Shown here one piece after another: positions 27,167-36,900 of a DNA stretch of 64,000 nt. Position numbers and translations under genes: made by a program. Origin of the DNA: Paenibacillus sp. J2TS4 (GTDB lineage Bacteria > Bacillota > Bacilli > Paenibacillales > NBRC-103111); contig NZ_BOSH01000016.1 of the NCBI RefSeq assembly GCF_018403245.1, positions 1 to 64,000 on the forward strand, written 5' to 3'. The number at the start of each line of letters is the position of its first letter. Position 1 is the first letter of the stretch. The notes under the pieces are model-generated. The model worked only from the letters and a program-made list of their open reading frames with translations. It did not search any database and was not told the origin of the DNA.

Positions 27167-27199
27167 AAAATTCCCCTGCCGGCAAGCCGACAGGGGGAA
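27167..27199 (-). terminator. Intrinsic terminator after the charged membrane protein gene
   Basis: On the minus strand CCCCTGTCGGC pairs with GCCGGCAGGGG, followed by AATTTTGC. It starts 3 nt after the stop at 27202. Confidence 0.8.
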
Positions 27200-27201
27200 G
27201 T

Positions 27202-27705
27202 CTATTTGCGAAAGGGTCTTTTGGACCGGGGCGGTCCCAGAATTTCAGACCAGATGATTCCTTGAACCACTTGGCGCTGCAGTTCCTCGGCTCTTCGGTT
27301 AACATCTATCTCCGCCTGCCTGTCAGTCATCGTCTCCCGATCAAGAGAAAAGCTGGCTTTCCGCGAGGAAGCGGCCGCTTTTTTATCGTAAGAGGTTCTT
27401 TCATAACCAGAAATATCATCGTTGCGTTCATCTTCATGGCCCGATAACCCATCATACGCCTCTTCCATCCATACCGTCCGGCCTTCAGCCCGGCGGTTAT
27501 ACTCGGGGGCTTCCGTCCTGGGTCGCTCGGGTTCCAAGGAGCCGTCCGATGCGGAAGGCGGCGACGTAGAGCCTCCTCCAAAAGGTGGCATCGATCTTGT
27601 ATTTCCTTGCTTGCCCGGCTTGGCCTTGCTCATCAAACCGGATAAAATAGCAAACAATATAAATACAATAAATATATTGTTCTTCAAAAAATCTATGATA
27701 TCCAT
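27202..27705 (-). CDS. Membrane-anchored charged protein in the flotillin operon
   Basis: A 167-aa protein I do not recognise. Residues 1-26 include one hydrophobic helix (IFIVFILFAILSGLMS). Residues 30-125 are rich in Gly, Pro, Ser, Arg and Glu and look disordered; residues 125-167 form a charged amphipathic helix (about 128-150) ending in basic residues (PRSKRPFRK). It starts 40 nt after the floA stop and ends at a terminator, so it is the last gene of the nfeD-floA operon. An accessory role in membrane microdomains is only an inference from position. Confidence 0.75.
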   Translation of the reverse strand: MDIIDFLKNNIFIVFILFAILSGLMSKAKPGKQGNTRSMPPFGGGSTSPPSASDGSLEPERPRTEAPEYNRRAEGRTVWMEEAYDGLSGHEDERNDDISGYERTSYDKKAAASSRKASFSLDRETMTDRQAEIDVNRRAEELQRQVVQGIIWSEILGPPRSKRPFRK

Positions 27706-27745
27706 TCAGCTCACCCCTCTGCTTCGGTTTATGGCGAAACCAGGG

Positions 27746-28738
27746 TTATTCCTTAACATTCTTATCGTTCGTATTCTGAGTATTTCCTATGCTGGAGCGC
27801 ATCTGAGTATCGGACTCAATATTTTTCAAATTCATGTAGTCCATCACTCCAAGCTTGCCTTGGCGCAGCGCATCTGACATAGCCAGCGGTACCTGGGATT
27901 CGGCTTCAACAACCTTCGCCTTCATCTCAACCACTTTTGCTTTCATCTCCTGCTCCTGAGCAACGGCCATAGCCCGGCGCTCTTCCGCCTTCGCCTGAGC
28001 AATCCGCTTATCGGCCTCTGCCTGTTCCGTTTGCAGATTAGCCCCAATGTTCTTGCCTACATCCACATCCGCAATGTCAATGGATAGAATTTCGAATGCG
28101 GTTCCGGCATCCAATCCTTTACCAAGTACTGTTCTGGAGATCAAATCCGGATTTTCCAGTACATCTTTGTGTGTATTGGAAGAACCGACCGTCGTAACGA
28201 TCCCTTCCCCTACCCGGGCAATGATCGTTTCTTCCCCGGCTCCGCCGACCAAGCGGTCGATGTTGGCCCGAACGGTTACACGGGCTTTAACCTTCACTTC
28301 AATTCCGTCTTTAGCTACAGCAGCGACCATGGGAGTTTCAATAACACGCGGGTTAACGCTCATCTGTACCGCCTGCAGCACATCCCGGCCTGCAAGATCG
28401 ATCGCTGCAGCCCGTTCAAAGCCGAGCGAGATATTAGCACGCTGAGCGGCAATTAAGGCGTTAACTACGCGGTCCACGTTACCGCCCGCCAAGAAGTGGC
28501 TTTCCAATTGGTTAATATTAAGACCCAATCCCGCTTTAGTCGCTTTGATTTGGGGATTGACAATCCGACTTGGAATGACTCGACGCAAGCGCATGGCCAC
28601 CAGCGTAAATATGCCGACGCGTACGCCGGATGCAAGAGCCGAAATCCACAGCATGATCGGAAAGAAGCTGAAGAATACGGCTAATACGATAATGACCAGT
28701 GCTGCTAACAGCAAAAAAGAAATGCTAGTAGGATCCAA
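27746..28738 (-). CDS. floA: Flotillin-like protein FloA
   Basis: A 330-aa SPFH-domain membrane scaffold (YqfA in B. subtilis) that marks functional membrane microdomains. An N-terminal hydrophobic hairpin (about 5-35) is followed by the UPF0365/SPFH region with NPRVIETPMVAAVAKDGIEVKVKARVTV-type strands and a C-terminal coiled coil (about 230-290) rich in Glu, Ala and Lys. It lies directly behind the NfeD gene and in B. subtilis the two are co-regulated by sigma-W. Confidence 0.95.
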   Translation of the reverse strand: MDPTSISFLLLAALVIIVLAVFFSFFPIMLWISALASGVRVGIFTLVAMRLRRVIPSRIVNPQIKATKAGLGLNINQLESHFLAGGNVDRVVNALIAAQRANISLGFERAAAIDLAGRDVLQAVQMSVNPRVIETPMVAAVAKDGIEVKVKARVTVRANIDRLVGGAGEETIIARVGEGIVTTVGSSNTHKDVLENPDLISRTVLGKGLDAGTAFEILSIDIADVDVGKNIGANLQTEQAEADKRIAQAKAEERRAMAVAQEQEMKAKVVEMKAKVVEAESQVPLAMSDALRQGKLGVMDYMNLKNIESDTQMRSSIGNTQNTNDKNVKE

Positions 28739-28800
28739 TGAAATAACCTCCTGTACTTAATTGGTATTAGTCGAACCAGATTACAACCCAAAATTTTAAA

Positions 28801-30156
28801 TCAGATTTCATCCTCTTTAAGTTCGCGAACCACGACCCGTGTTCCTTCTATTTGGGTCACTTTAATTTTCTGACCGCGGTCAATATAGTCTCCGAGCGTC
28901 ACAACGTCAACGCGTTCCTCATTGATCAGAGCCGTGCCCGACGGACGAAGAGTTGTTAGAGAAATCCCTGATTTGCCTATCAAATGCTCCTTGGAAGAAG
29001 TGGAAGTGTAGCCCATCTCATTCTTCTGCTCATCGCGCAGAATAAATTTATTCCACACCCCTTTATGCTTGAAAATTTTAATAAATATGGCAATAACAAT
29101 GATCGCGACGATCGCCGCAATCCCTAAAGATTTCAGACCGCTGGCCGTATTGTAGGATGCCATCACCACTCCGCTTATAAGCGCAATGGAGCCCGCAACA
29201 GCGAACAAGCCAAAGCCAGGGACGATAATTTCAACCAAGAGCAGAATAATACCGATAATAAATAACGCGATTTCTTCAATTCCTGCAAACCCGGCAATAT
29301 AATGACTGAAAAAATATAAGCCAAAGCCAAGAGCTCCAAGAATGCCGGGCAAGCCAAACCCAGGAACAAACAGTTCAATCGCTACCCCGGCAATACCAAG
29401 CAACAAAAGCAAGGTTTTGGCTACAGGGCTTGTTAGCAGCCTGCTGAGCTTCTCGGCGGTGCTGGGCTCAATTTGAATACGGGGAGCATCTTGTACGTTC
29501 TTATACTGCAGCACCTCTTCCAGAGTAGCCGCCGTATGCTCCGAATAGCCCGCTTTCAAAGCATCGTCATAAGAAAGCGAAACCAGCTGTCCTGCTGCAA
29601 ATTTCCGGTTGGCCTCCGGAATATCCACGTCGATATTTTTATCTACCATTCCAGCGGCGATTCGGGGGTCGCGGCCGCGCATTTTTGCTACGGATTCCAT
29701 TGATTCCACCCAATAAGAAACCAGCTTGGCATCCGTCACTTCTCTGCCGGACTGATCCACGATAGAGGCCGCTCCAATGACACTGCCTGGAGCCATGACG
29801 ATCTCATTAGCGTTCAAGGCAATGAAAGTTCCAGCCGATGCGGCGTCTCCATGAACGAACGCCACCGTTGGAATCTGACTGTCCTTGACCATATTGCCAA
29901 TTTCCATCGCTGCCGTTATTTCGCCACCCAACGTATTGATATCCAACACAATCAGCTGAGCTGACGCTTCGTGAGCCTCTTTAAATGCCCTTTGGAGAAA
30001 GCTTTGCAGTCCGCTTTCAATCGTTTGATGCACGGGGATAATATAGACTGCACGTGAAGAAGCTGTCTTGCTTTCGGCGCTCACTCCCGGGTAAGGAAGC
30101 AATACGGCGAGCAGAGGAAGCAGCATTAGCAGTCCGATTAACCATCTTCTTTTCAT
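28801..30156 (-). CDS. yqeZ: NfeD family membrane protease-like protein (YqeZ)
   Basis: A 451-aa NfeD1b protein that partners with flotillin. It has a signal peptide/first helix (about 5-30), a ClpP-class serine-protease domain with Ser in ASAGTFIALNA and Lys/His elements in MAPGSVIGAAS, a block of about four transmembrane helices (235-350) and a C-terminal OB fold (about 385-451). The ATG at 30156 has GGAGGGG upstream; a longer frame to 30177 lacks support. It is behind a sigma-W promoter (30207-30232). Confidence 0.94.
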   Translation of the reverse strand: MKRRWLIGLLMLLPLLAVLLPYPGVSAESKTASSRAVYIIPVHQTIESGLQSFLQRAFKEAHEASAQLIVLDINTLGGEITAAMEIGNMVKDSQIPTVAFVHGDAASAGTFIALNANEIVMAPGSVIGAASIVDQSGREVTDAKLVSYWVESMESVAKMRGRDPRIAAGMVDKNIDVDIPEANRKFAAGQLVSLSYDDALKAGYSEHTAATLEEVLQYKNVQDAPRIQIEPSTAEKLSRLLTSPVAKTLLLLLGIAGVAIELFVPGFGLPGILGALGFGLYFFSHYIAGFAGIEEIALFIIGIILLLVEIIVPGFGLFAVAGSIALISGVVMASYNTASGLKSLGIAAIVAIIVIAIFIKIFKHKGVWNKFILRDEQKNEMGYTSTSSKEHLIGKSGISLTTLRPSGTALINEERVDVVTLGDYIDRGQKIKVTQIEGTRVVVRELKEDEI

Positions 30157-30206
30157 AGTATACCCCTCCTTCCTCAAGCGTTAGCTTAATTACCTTTACA
30201 CAGTAC

Positions 30207-30232
30207 TACGTAAAGTTTCGGCTTATGTTTCA
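30207..30232 (-). promoter_or_regulatory. Sigma-W (ECF) promoter of the yqeZ-floA operon
   Basis: On the minus strand TGAAAC (30227-30232), a 16-nt spacer and CGTA (30207-30210), 51 nt upstream of the ATG at 30156. It matches the consensus of extracytoplasmic sigma factor W, the known regulator of yqeZ-floA in B. subtilis, without mismatches. Confidence 0.85.
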
Positions 30233-30401
30233 ATCCTTAAACAATTTTCTGGTCAGGATAATAACATATTCCCCATAGATCTAAACATTTTGGATTATAT
30301 GTAACTTTATAGAAAATAAAACAACCGTTTTCATCCGCATCTTTGGGACTTTATTATTCTGAAACCATCCATGGCAGGATCACTGACCCTTCCTCGGGCA
30401 G

Positions 30402-30430
30402 TAAAAAACACCCCGATCCGGGGTGTTTTG
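30402..30430 (-). terminator. Intrinsic terminator after yqeY
   Basis: On the minus strand AAAACACCCC pairs with GGGGTGTTTT, followed by TTAC, 14 nt after the yqeY stop codon. Confidence 0.85.
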
Positions 30431-30442
30431 CTTGTTGTCGGT

Positions 30443-30886
30443 TTAAGTCAGCAGTTGTTGGACCAACTGATTGACGAGCTTGCCGTCCGTGCGGCCTTTT
30501 ACTTTCGGCATCAGAGCAGCCATCACCTTGCCCATATCCGCTTTGGAAGAAGCGCCTGTTTCTTGGATGGTCTGCTGTACAAGAACTTTAACCTCTTCTT
30601 CTGTCAATTGCTGCGGAAGGTACTCAGCGATGACGGCAATTTCTGCTTTAGCAGATTGCGCTAAATCTTCTCGGCCTGCTTTTTCGAATTCCTGGAGGGA
30701 ATCTTTTCGCTGTTTGATTTCACGACTTATTATATCAAGCACTTCGTTGTCATCCAACGATCTTCGCTGATCGATTTCTATATTCTTAATCGCGGAGCGA
30801 ATCATTCGGATTACGGAGAGTCTGAATTTATCTTGGCTCTTCATCGCCTGCTTCATATCTTCGTTCAATCGATCACTTAAGCTCAT
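30443..30886 (-). CDS. yqeY: GatB/YqeY domain protein
   Basis: A 147-aa helical protein related to the C-terminal tRNA-binding domain of the GatB amidotransferase. Signatures are RLNEDMKQAMKSQDKFRLSVIRM at the start and GKVMAALMPKVKGRTDGKLVNQLVQQLL at the end. It follows rpsU by 12 nt, the usual pair. Confidence 0.95.
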   Translation of the reverse strand: MSLSDRLNEDMKQAMKSQDKFRLSVIRMIRSAIKNIEIDQRRSLDDNEVLDIISREIKQRKDSLQEFEKAGREDLAQSAKAEIAVIAEYLPQQLTEEEVKVLVQQTIQETGASSKADMGKVMAALMPKVKGRTDGKLVNQLVQQLLT

Positions 30887-30898
30887 TAATAAGTCCTC

Positions 30899-31072
30899 CT
30901 AGAACTTCCGCTTCCGAGCGGCCTCCGACTTCTTCTTACGCTTAACGCTGGGCTTCTCGTAATGTTTGCGCTTTTTAACTTCAGCCAGCACCCCATCCTT
31001 AGCGATGGAACGTTTAAAGCGGCGAAGAGCAGCATCTATTGTTTCATTCTTGCGAACTTTTGTTTCTGACAC
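30899..31072 (-). CDS. rpsU: 30S ribosomal protein S21
   Basis: A 57-aa basic ribosomal protein with the S21 pattern RKNETIDAALRRFKR and a Lys/Arg-rich tail. The start is a GTG at 31072 with GGAGGGAGGG upstream, in agreement with the family length; a longer frame to 31126 is rejected. It is served by a strong promoter at 31132-31161. Confidence 0.96.
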   Translation of the reverse strand: MSETKVRKNETIDAALRRFKRSIAKDGVLAEVKKRKHYEKPSVKRKKKSEAARKRKF

Positions 31073-31131
31073 CAGATTTCCCTCCCTCCGAACAGACCGT
31101 CCAAGACGACTAAACACGGTTATCAAACTTC

Positions 31132-31161
31132 ATTATATGTTAAAAAGAAAGCGGGTGTCAA
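31132..31161 (-). promoter_or_regulatory. Sigma-A promoter of rpsU-yqeY
   Basis: Minus strand: TTGACA (31156-31161), an 18-nt spacer, then TATAAT (31132-31137), both perfect consensus hexamers, about 60 nt before the rpsU start codon. Confidence 0.85.
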
Positions 31162-31241
31162 CCTACATCATTCATGCCGGAACGTCTTTTACAATCTGTT
31201 TGACGAGTCTATTGTCTATGAGCCTTTTACGGCACCGCTAT

Positions 31242-31583
31242 TCAATGATTTAATGGCCCCAGCTTGGCTCCGCCTAACAAATGATAGTGGATATGAAACA
31301 CGACTTGACCCGCGTTCTTCCCACAATTATTAAGCAGTCGGTACCCGCTTTCGTCTACACCGAGCTCCTTGGCTACCTTTTGCGCGGCACGGTGAATATC
31401 CGCAATGAGCGGCAAATCCTCTTCCCGAACGTCCTTCATCGCAGCTATATGCTTCTTCGGAATGATCAGGGCGTGGACAGGAGCCGCCGGCTGAATATCA
31501 TGGAAGGCCAGCACGGTATCATCCTCATAAATTTTATTGGCAGGAATCGAGCCTTCAACAATTTTACAAAAAATACAATCCAT
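31242..31583 (-). CDS. hinT: HIT family nucleotide hydrolase
   Basis: A 113-aa HINT-type protein that hydrolyses nucleoside phosphoramidates. The histidine triad HIHYHLLGG is intact near the C-terminus, and the N-terminal CIFCKIVEGSIP includes two Cys residues often seen in bacterial HINT (CxxC). It is transcribed away from the GGDEF-EAL gene and has its own promoter. Confidence 0.94.
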   Translation of the reverse strand: MDCIFCKIVEGSIPANKIYEDDTVLAFHDIQPAAPVHALIIPKKHIAAMKDVREEDLPLIADIHRAAQKVAKELGVDESGYRLLNNCGKNAGQVVFHIHYHLLGGAKLGPLNH

Positions 31584-31623
31584 ATCCGAACCATTCCTCC
31601 ACTTAATTTAAATAATACTACTT

Positions 31624-31652
31624 ATTGTAGCAAAAAAAAGGAACACATCCAA
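31624..31652 (-). promoter_or_regulatory. Putative sigma-A promoter of hinT
   Basis: Minus strand: TTGGAT (31647-31652), a 17-nt T-rich spacer, then TACAAT (31624-31629), about 40 nt before the start codon. Confidence 0.65.
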
Positions 31653-31737
31653 CTTACTGTCCAGCTTCTTCCCCCCCAGAACCGTATCGGATCTTTCAGC
31701 GAACTGAACTCCCCCCAAACTGTCGCTATTTCGTCAG

Positions 31738-31766
31738 TAGACCGGGTCGGAATCCTCCGATATAAT
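31738..31766 (+). promoter_or_regulatory. Putative sigma-A promoter of the candidate RNA
   Basis: TAGACC (31738-31743), a 17-nt spacer, then TATAAT (31761-31766). The transcript would start near 31773 and meet a terminator at 32034. Confidence 0.6.
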
Positions 31767-31772
31767 GGATGA

Positions 31773-32034
31773 GAAAAACTTATAACTATTGTAGATGGAG
31801 CGAGCAAGCCAAACCAGATTTTCTCGAATTATGCAGATTTATGTCGCATTGTCGAAGGAACTTCAAATAGACCAACTCCGATCGAACCGATTCTCAGTCT
31901 GTTAGCCAGCAAGGCCGCTGCCGGCAGACGTGCCATATCAGGTCTGCTTCCGGCCAATAACGGCGAGCAGTCAAACGGCTGCTATACAATTCCATTAAAA
32001 ACTCACTCTATGAAAAATGAAGAGTGATTTTTTT
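31773..32034 (+). ncRNA. Candidate structured RNA or regulatory leader upstream of GGDEF-EAL gene
   Basis: About 262 nt between a sigma-A-like promoter and an intrinsic terminator, without a good reading frame. Hairpins seen by eye are GCCGGCAGAC with GTCTGC-TT-CCGGC (31920-31954) and AGCAG with CTGCT (31966-31983). It is 117 nt upstream of the GGDEF-EAL start codon on the same strand. It could be a free small RNA or a terminator-controlled leader (riboswitch-like). I tried the known c-di-GMP, c-di-AMP, ZTP and 6S consensus patterns from memory and none fits. An 81-codon frame without a start codon crosses it, so a decayed gene is an alternative. Confidence 0.4.
31996..32034 (+). terminator. 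Intrinsic terminator of the candidate RNA
   Basis: TCACTCT (32003-32009) pairs with AGAGTGA (32021-32027), followed by seven T residues. It stands 117 nt before the GGDEF-EAL start codon. Confidence 0.75.
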
Positions 32035-32150
32035 GTCGTCTTTTGAAAGAACAACTCGGATTATGCATAGTAAGAAAAAGGGAAATATAATATACTACTA
32101 TATTGAGAGTGTGACTTTAAGCCTATCTGAATCACCGACGAGGTGCTATT

Positions 32151-33938
32151 ATGATCCACAAGAGCGAGAGAATGTTTTCCTTAGGCCATGTCTTTGTGCC
32201 TATCGTTCTTATTAGTTTATATTTTAATTATCGGCAGGCCTCTATTCTAGTCATCGCCTTATTGGCCATATTATGGTGCTTATTATTAATCTTTCAAGCT
32301 TTCTACCAAAAGAAATTACATAATCATTTAACTAAAGGGTTTTATTGGATCTATTTGCTCATAGACTCCGTATTCTGCACAGCGATTTTTACGATCCCCT
32401 CGTGGCAAGGACAATATGAACCGACCTGGATCGTGCTGTTGTTAGTTCCGCTTTACGCTTTTGAATTTGGGGTGGCCTCTTCCGTCCTGTTCAGCTTGCT
32501 CAGTACAATGAACATAGTCATCTACCATCTCAGTCAAAATTCGGATTTTTGGTCTTTGAATACGATTCTCACTTTTTTAGGAATGATTTTGTTCGTTATT
32601 TTTATTGGAAGAAGCACGGACCGGCTAAATCGTATGGCTTTCTCCGACTGGCTGACGATGCTGCCTAACCGGGCTCGCTTCAAGCAACAGCTGGTCCATG
32701 CGATTCGGGACAATCGCAAATTACGCCGTTATATCGGGGTCTTGTTCCTCGATCTGGATCGATTCAAATACATAAATGATACGATGGGCCATGCTGCAGG
32801 CGACGAGCTGCTTGTAACGGTGGCCGAAAGAATCAAGAAGGAAATGCCTGCCGAAGCGCTGCTTGCCCGCATGGGCGGCGATGAATTTGCATTGCTGCTC
32901 CCGAACATGAAGCATCCCGATGAAGCGGCTCATGTCTCGGAGCTGATTATTCAAGCTTTCCAGCAATCGATTCCACTTCATCATCGGGAAGTATTTATTA
33001 CAACTAGTATTGGAATCGCTCTATATCCGGATGACGGAACCGATCCAGAAACGTTAATGAAAAATGCGGATACTGCCATGTATCGAGCCAAGGATCAGGG
33101 CAGAAACAATTATCAATTCTACACCCCGCCTGTAGATACCGGCGGCATTGAAAGAATTCAAATGGAAACGATGCTGAGACATGCCTTGGAGAGAGATGAG
33201 CTGGTCGTCAACTATCAGCCGAGAATCGATATTCGTTCCGGCGGCCTGGTCTGCGTTGAAGCGCTCGTGCGCTGGAAGCATCCGGAATTGGGGATGATTC
33301 CCCCTAAAGATTTCATTCCGTTGGCGGAAGATACAGGTCTTGTCGTTCCGCTGGGGGAGCAAATTTTGCGCAAAGCCTGTACACAATGCAAACAATGGCT
33401 GAACACGGAGCTTCCGCCGTTTCGCATGAGTGTCAACCTGTCCCCCAGACAGTTCAGACAAAAGGATCTGCCCAAGACGATTGCCAAAGTGCTGAGGGAT
33501 ACGAAGCTATCTCCCGAGCATCTCGAGCTGGAAATTACCGAAAGCGCGGCCATGGAAGACGTCACTTATGCGGAGCATATGCTGCGAGAGCTGAAAGAAA
33601 TGAAGCTCACGATCGCCATTGATGACTTTGGCACCGGTTATTCCTCCCTCAGCTATTTGAAGAGGTTTCCGATTGATGTTGTCAAAATTGACCGGACCTT
33701 TATTAGCGGAATCCATAAAAATGCCGATGATGCCGCCATCGTCAAGGCGATCATCGCCCTGGCCCATACTCTTAAATTAAACGTAACAGCCGAAGGCGTT
33801 GAAACCTATGAGCAATACGATTATTTAAAACAGCTTAATTGCGATGAAGTTCAAGGTTACTTGATCGGCAAGCCGATGACGGCCCAGACCTTTATGGATT
33901 GGTACTTGTTCGAATTAAACTATAAAGTTTCCAAGTAA
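32151..33938 (+). CDS. Membrane GGDEF-EAL cyclic-di-GMP protein
   Basis: A 595-aa protein with about six N-terminal transmembrane helices (1-165), a diguanylate cyclase domain with intact GGDEF (242-246) and an EAL phosphodiesterase domain with intact EAL (370-372, VEALVRW), NLSPRQF, DDFGTGYSS and DRTFI motifs. Both halves appear catalytically competent. The RxxD inhibitory site normally five residues before GGDEF is not present. The ATG follows CGAGGTG. The 3' end overlaps the convergent sbcC coding region by 19 nt. No PAS or other sensor domain is recognised, so sensing may occur within the membrane part. Confidence 0.93.
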   Translation: MIHKSERMFSLGHVFVPIVLISLYFNYRQASILVIALLAILWCLLLIFQAFYQKKLHNHLTKGFYWIYLLIDSVFCTAIFTIPSWQGQYEPTWIVLLLVPLYAFEFGVASSVLFSLLSTMNIVIYHLSQNSDFWSLNTILTFLGMILFVIFIGRSTDRLNRMAFSDWLTMLPNRARFKQQLVHAIRDNRKLRRYIGVLFLDLDRFKYINDTMGHAAGDELLVTVAERIKKEMPAEALLARMGGDEFALLLPNMKHPDEAAHVSELIIQAFQQSIPLHHREVFITTSIGIALYPDDGTDPETLMKNADTAMYRAKDQGRNNYQFYTPPVDTGGIERIQMETMLRHALERDELVVNYQPRIDIRSGGLVCVEALVRWKHPELGMIPPKDFIPLAEDTGLVVPLGEQILRKACTQCKQWLNTELPPFRMSVNLSPRQFRQKDLPKTIAKVLRDTKLSPEHLELEITESAAMEDVTYAEHMLRELKEMKLTIAIDDFGTGYSSLSYLKRFPIDVVKIDRTFISGIHKNADDAAIVKAIIALAHTLKLNVTAEGVETYEQYDYLKQLNCDEVQGYLIGKPMTAQTFMDWYLFELNYKVSK

Positions 33939-36900
33939 AGCCGGCTCCCCTGGCCCGATGGCTCAGCCGGCTGGACAATTAACCGACGGGGCAAACGGGC
34001 TTTCAGTTCCGGGACGTGGCTAATGATTCCTACGGTCAGCCTGTCCGTATGCAGCTTCTCCAGAGCCCCAATGACCGTTTCCAGCAAATCCGGGTCCAAT
34101 GTGCCGAAGCCTTCATCCAGGAAGAAAAATTCGAGAGGATATTGACCGCTCAACTGAATCTGGGCGGATAAGGCAAGCGCCAGAGCAAGCGAGGTCAAGA
34201 AAGTTTCCCCTCCGGATAAAGAGCTGACAGGCCTCCGAATTCCTCCATTCGCATCGTCGCGTATAACGAATCCGCCACTGGAATCCACCTCGATAGCATA
34301 TCGTTGACGGGTTAATTGCCCGAGCTTCTGCGATGCCGCCCCGCTTACCTGCATTAACTGCTCCTCGGCAATGAATTCGACGAAGGCATTTCCTCTAAAG
34401 ACCGTTTGCAGCTTGTGCAAGCGGCCGTAATCTTGCTCGGAACGAATTCGCTTGGCTTCCAATTCAGACCACTCCGCATGCTTGCGGATTACATCGTCCA
34501 AATCCCGCTCCGCTTTAGCCCGCTCACTGAGAGCTTGCTCATCCTGCTGGTGGGCGTCCTCCCGCCGCTTCTGGATTTCCTCCCACTTCTCTTCTGTCAT
34601 AGAAGCACCGTCCAGTTGGCCTTCCACATGCTCCAACCGCGCCTGGAGGCGTGATTTCCGTTCCCGGTACAGTTTCACTTCCTCGGACCACTCGTCTGCC
34701 GCTTCTTGGGTAAGCAGCGCGCTGCGAACTTCCTCTTCTCCGCTGAACGGCGACTGCTCCAGAGCCCGGTGCCAGTTGGCTTCCGCTTTGGCAAGTTGCT
34801 GAGCGGCTGTTACACCATCCTGCTCCGAAGTAATGTGCTGCCGGTTAAGCTCTCGCAATTCTTCCTGCAGCCGCTCCAGCTTATCGGACTGTTCCCGTTC
34901 GTCGGAAATAAGCTGCTTCAGGCGGCCTTGGACCTCAGCGATTTGCTGGTCTACCGGCTCGCTGCCCGCTTTCTCAATCAACTGCTGCTCCTGCATTCGC
35001 AGCAATTGTTCGATCCCTTTGCCCTCCGTATCAAGCTGCAAACATTCCTTCTCACGCTCCACCATTTCCGCTTGCAAGCCGTTTAGCTTCAGCAGCGACT
35101 CGTCCAGGAAGCTGACGCTTTTATCCAGGCGTTTGCGAAGTTCTTCGCTGGCTTCATCCTTCCGCCGCAGCTCGGCGAGCTTATTCTCCAACGTTTCCTT
35201 GTCCACCTGCGGAAATAGCTGCTTCCAGCGCTCCTCCTGCAAACGCAGCTCCGCTTGAGTGGCTTCGAGCTTGCGAATGGTCCCGTCACGCATCGTCCGA
35301 AGCGCGTCAATCCGGGCCGCTAGCTCCCCATGCCGCTGCTCCCATTGCTTCCATTCGGCGAAGGCCTCGCGAAGCCGGGCTTCCCGTTCCGTCAGCAGAG
35401 CCTTTTCGGCGGCTAATCGTTCGCGGATTACCTGGCTTCGCTTAAGCAGTCCCGCCGGCTTATCCGATTCTTCCTCCGCCTCGGCGACTTCCCTCACAGG
35501 AACGATGTCAGCCGCTACCGCCGCTTCCTCCATAGCGCCCCCGTCCAAGCGCTCAGCCAGCTTATCCGTCCAATGGCTGAGCGAGAGCTTGAGCTGTATC
35601 GTCTGTACCTGCAGCTCCTTCGTGTGCTCCATCACCTTCTCCAGCTCTTCTGCTTCTCCATCCGCTTCGTCGGTTCCGGCAGGCTTTGCCGGGTCGGGAT
35701 GATGAACGGAGCCGCACACCGGACAGGCGTCGCCTGGAGCCATAGAAGCGGCGAGAATCGAAGCCAGTCGGCCGATCTCCCGCTCCTTCTGCTCTTCCTT
35801 GCAGCGTCTAAGGCGCTCGCCCGCCAGGCGAAGCAGTCCATCAGCGGCTTGCTCCAAGCGGGCGACAGCTATCGTTCGCTCCGCCATATCGCCTCCCAGC
35901 AGCTGCAATTCGCGGGCCAGGCTTCCCTGCCTGCCCTGCGCTTCGCCCGCTTCTTGCTCCGCTAAGGCTAGACGCTGCTGCGCTTCTGCCGCCTCCGCCT
36001 CGGCTTCGCTCCGCTGGCGGACCAGCAGCGCCCACTGCTGCTTCGCGTTTGAGGCCTCATGAAGGAGCCGCCGCTCCTCGGAGGAGACCTCGGCCAAGCG
36101 CTGGCGCTCCTTCAGCTCGCTCTGCAGGCGAACAGCCTTCGCATGAAGCTCCCGCTCCTTCAGGAGCTCCTCCTCCGCCGCTTGCTTCCGCGCCGCAGCC
36201 TCCCGCTTGCGGGCCTCTATCGTCCGAAGCGAGGCTTCGCTTTTGCCCGCCTCTTCCATAAGGCGGAGGGCTTGCTGGAGCTCTTCCATGCGAATGCGCA
36301 AAGGAGCCTCCTGCTCGGCCAGCCTCTTTCGGGCTTCCGTATAGCGGAGGGAGGTCTCATCATGATGCTTCGTCATTTGCTCATACTTCGTCCTGATTTC
36401 CTTATGTAATCGCGCCTTCTCCTCCGACAGACGCCGGGCTTCCTCCCATTCCCGGAAGAGCGGGTAGAGAGCATCCGCCTCCGCAGCCCTTTGCAGTCCT
36501 TGCTCCATGGCGCGGACAGCCGGCTCTTTAGCGGCCAGTTCCTGCTCCTGCTGCCGAAGAACGCCCAGTTCCTGCTGGAGCAGATAAATCTTCCGGCCGT
36601 CCTCCCATTGCTGATCGGCGTACTGCCGCTGCTCGCGCTTCTGCTTGGCGTACTCCTCCGCCGTTCGGAAGCGCTCTTTCGCTGCCGTCACCGCCTGTTC
36701 GGAGGCATCTCCCAGTCCTTGCTGCTCCGCGGCGAGCTCCCTGATTACGGACTCCGTATCCTTGAGCCTCCGGCTGACTCTCGCATTCAACAGATCTCCA
36801 TATTGCTCCAGATGGAACAGCCGCTGCAGCATTTGCCGCCTTTCGCTTCCTTTGAGCGATAAAAACTCCGCGAATTTCCCTTGGGGAAGAACGACCGCTC

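Larger units (their letters stand above)
30157..30442. other. yqeZ-yqeY intergenic region
   Basis: These 286 nt contain the sigma-W promoter of yqeZ (30207-30232) and the terminator of yqeY (30402-30430); the rest is AT-rich without a gene. Confidence 0.8.

Noticed and set aside
31774..32025. 81-codon open frame without start codon upstream of GGDEF-EAL
   Set aside because: It has no start codon before its end and no recognisable family; kept only as an alternative (pseudogene) to the RNA candidate.
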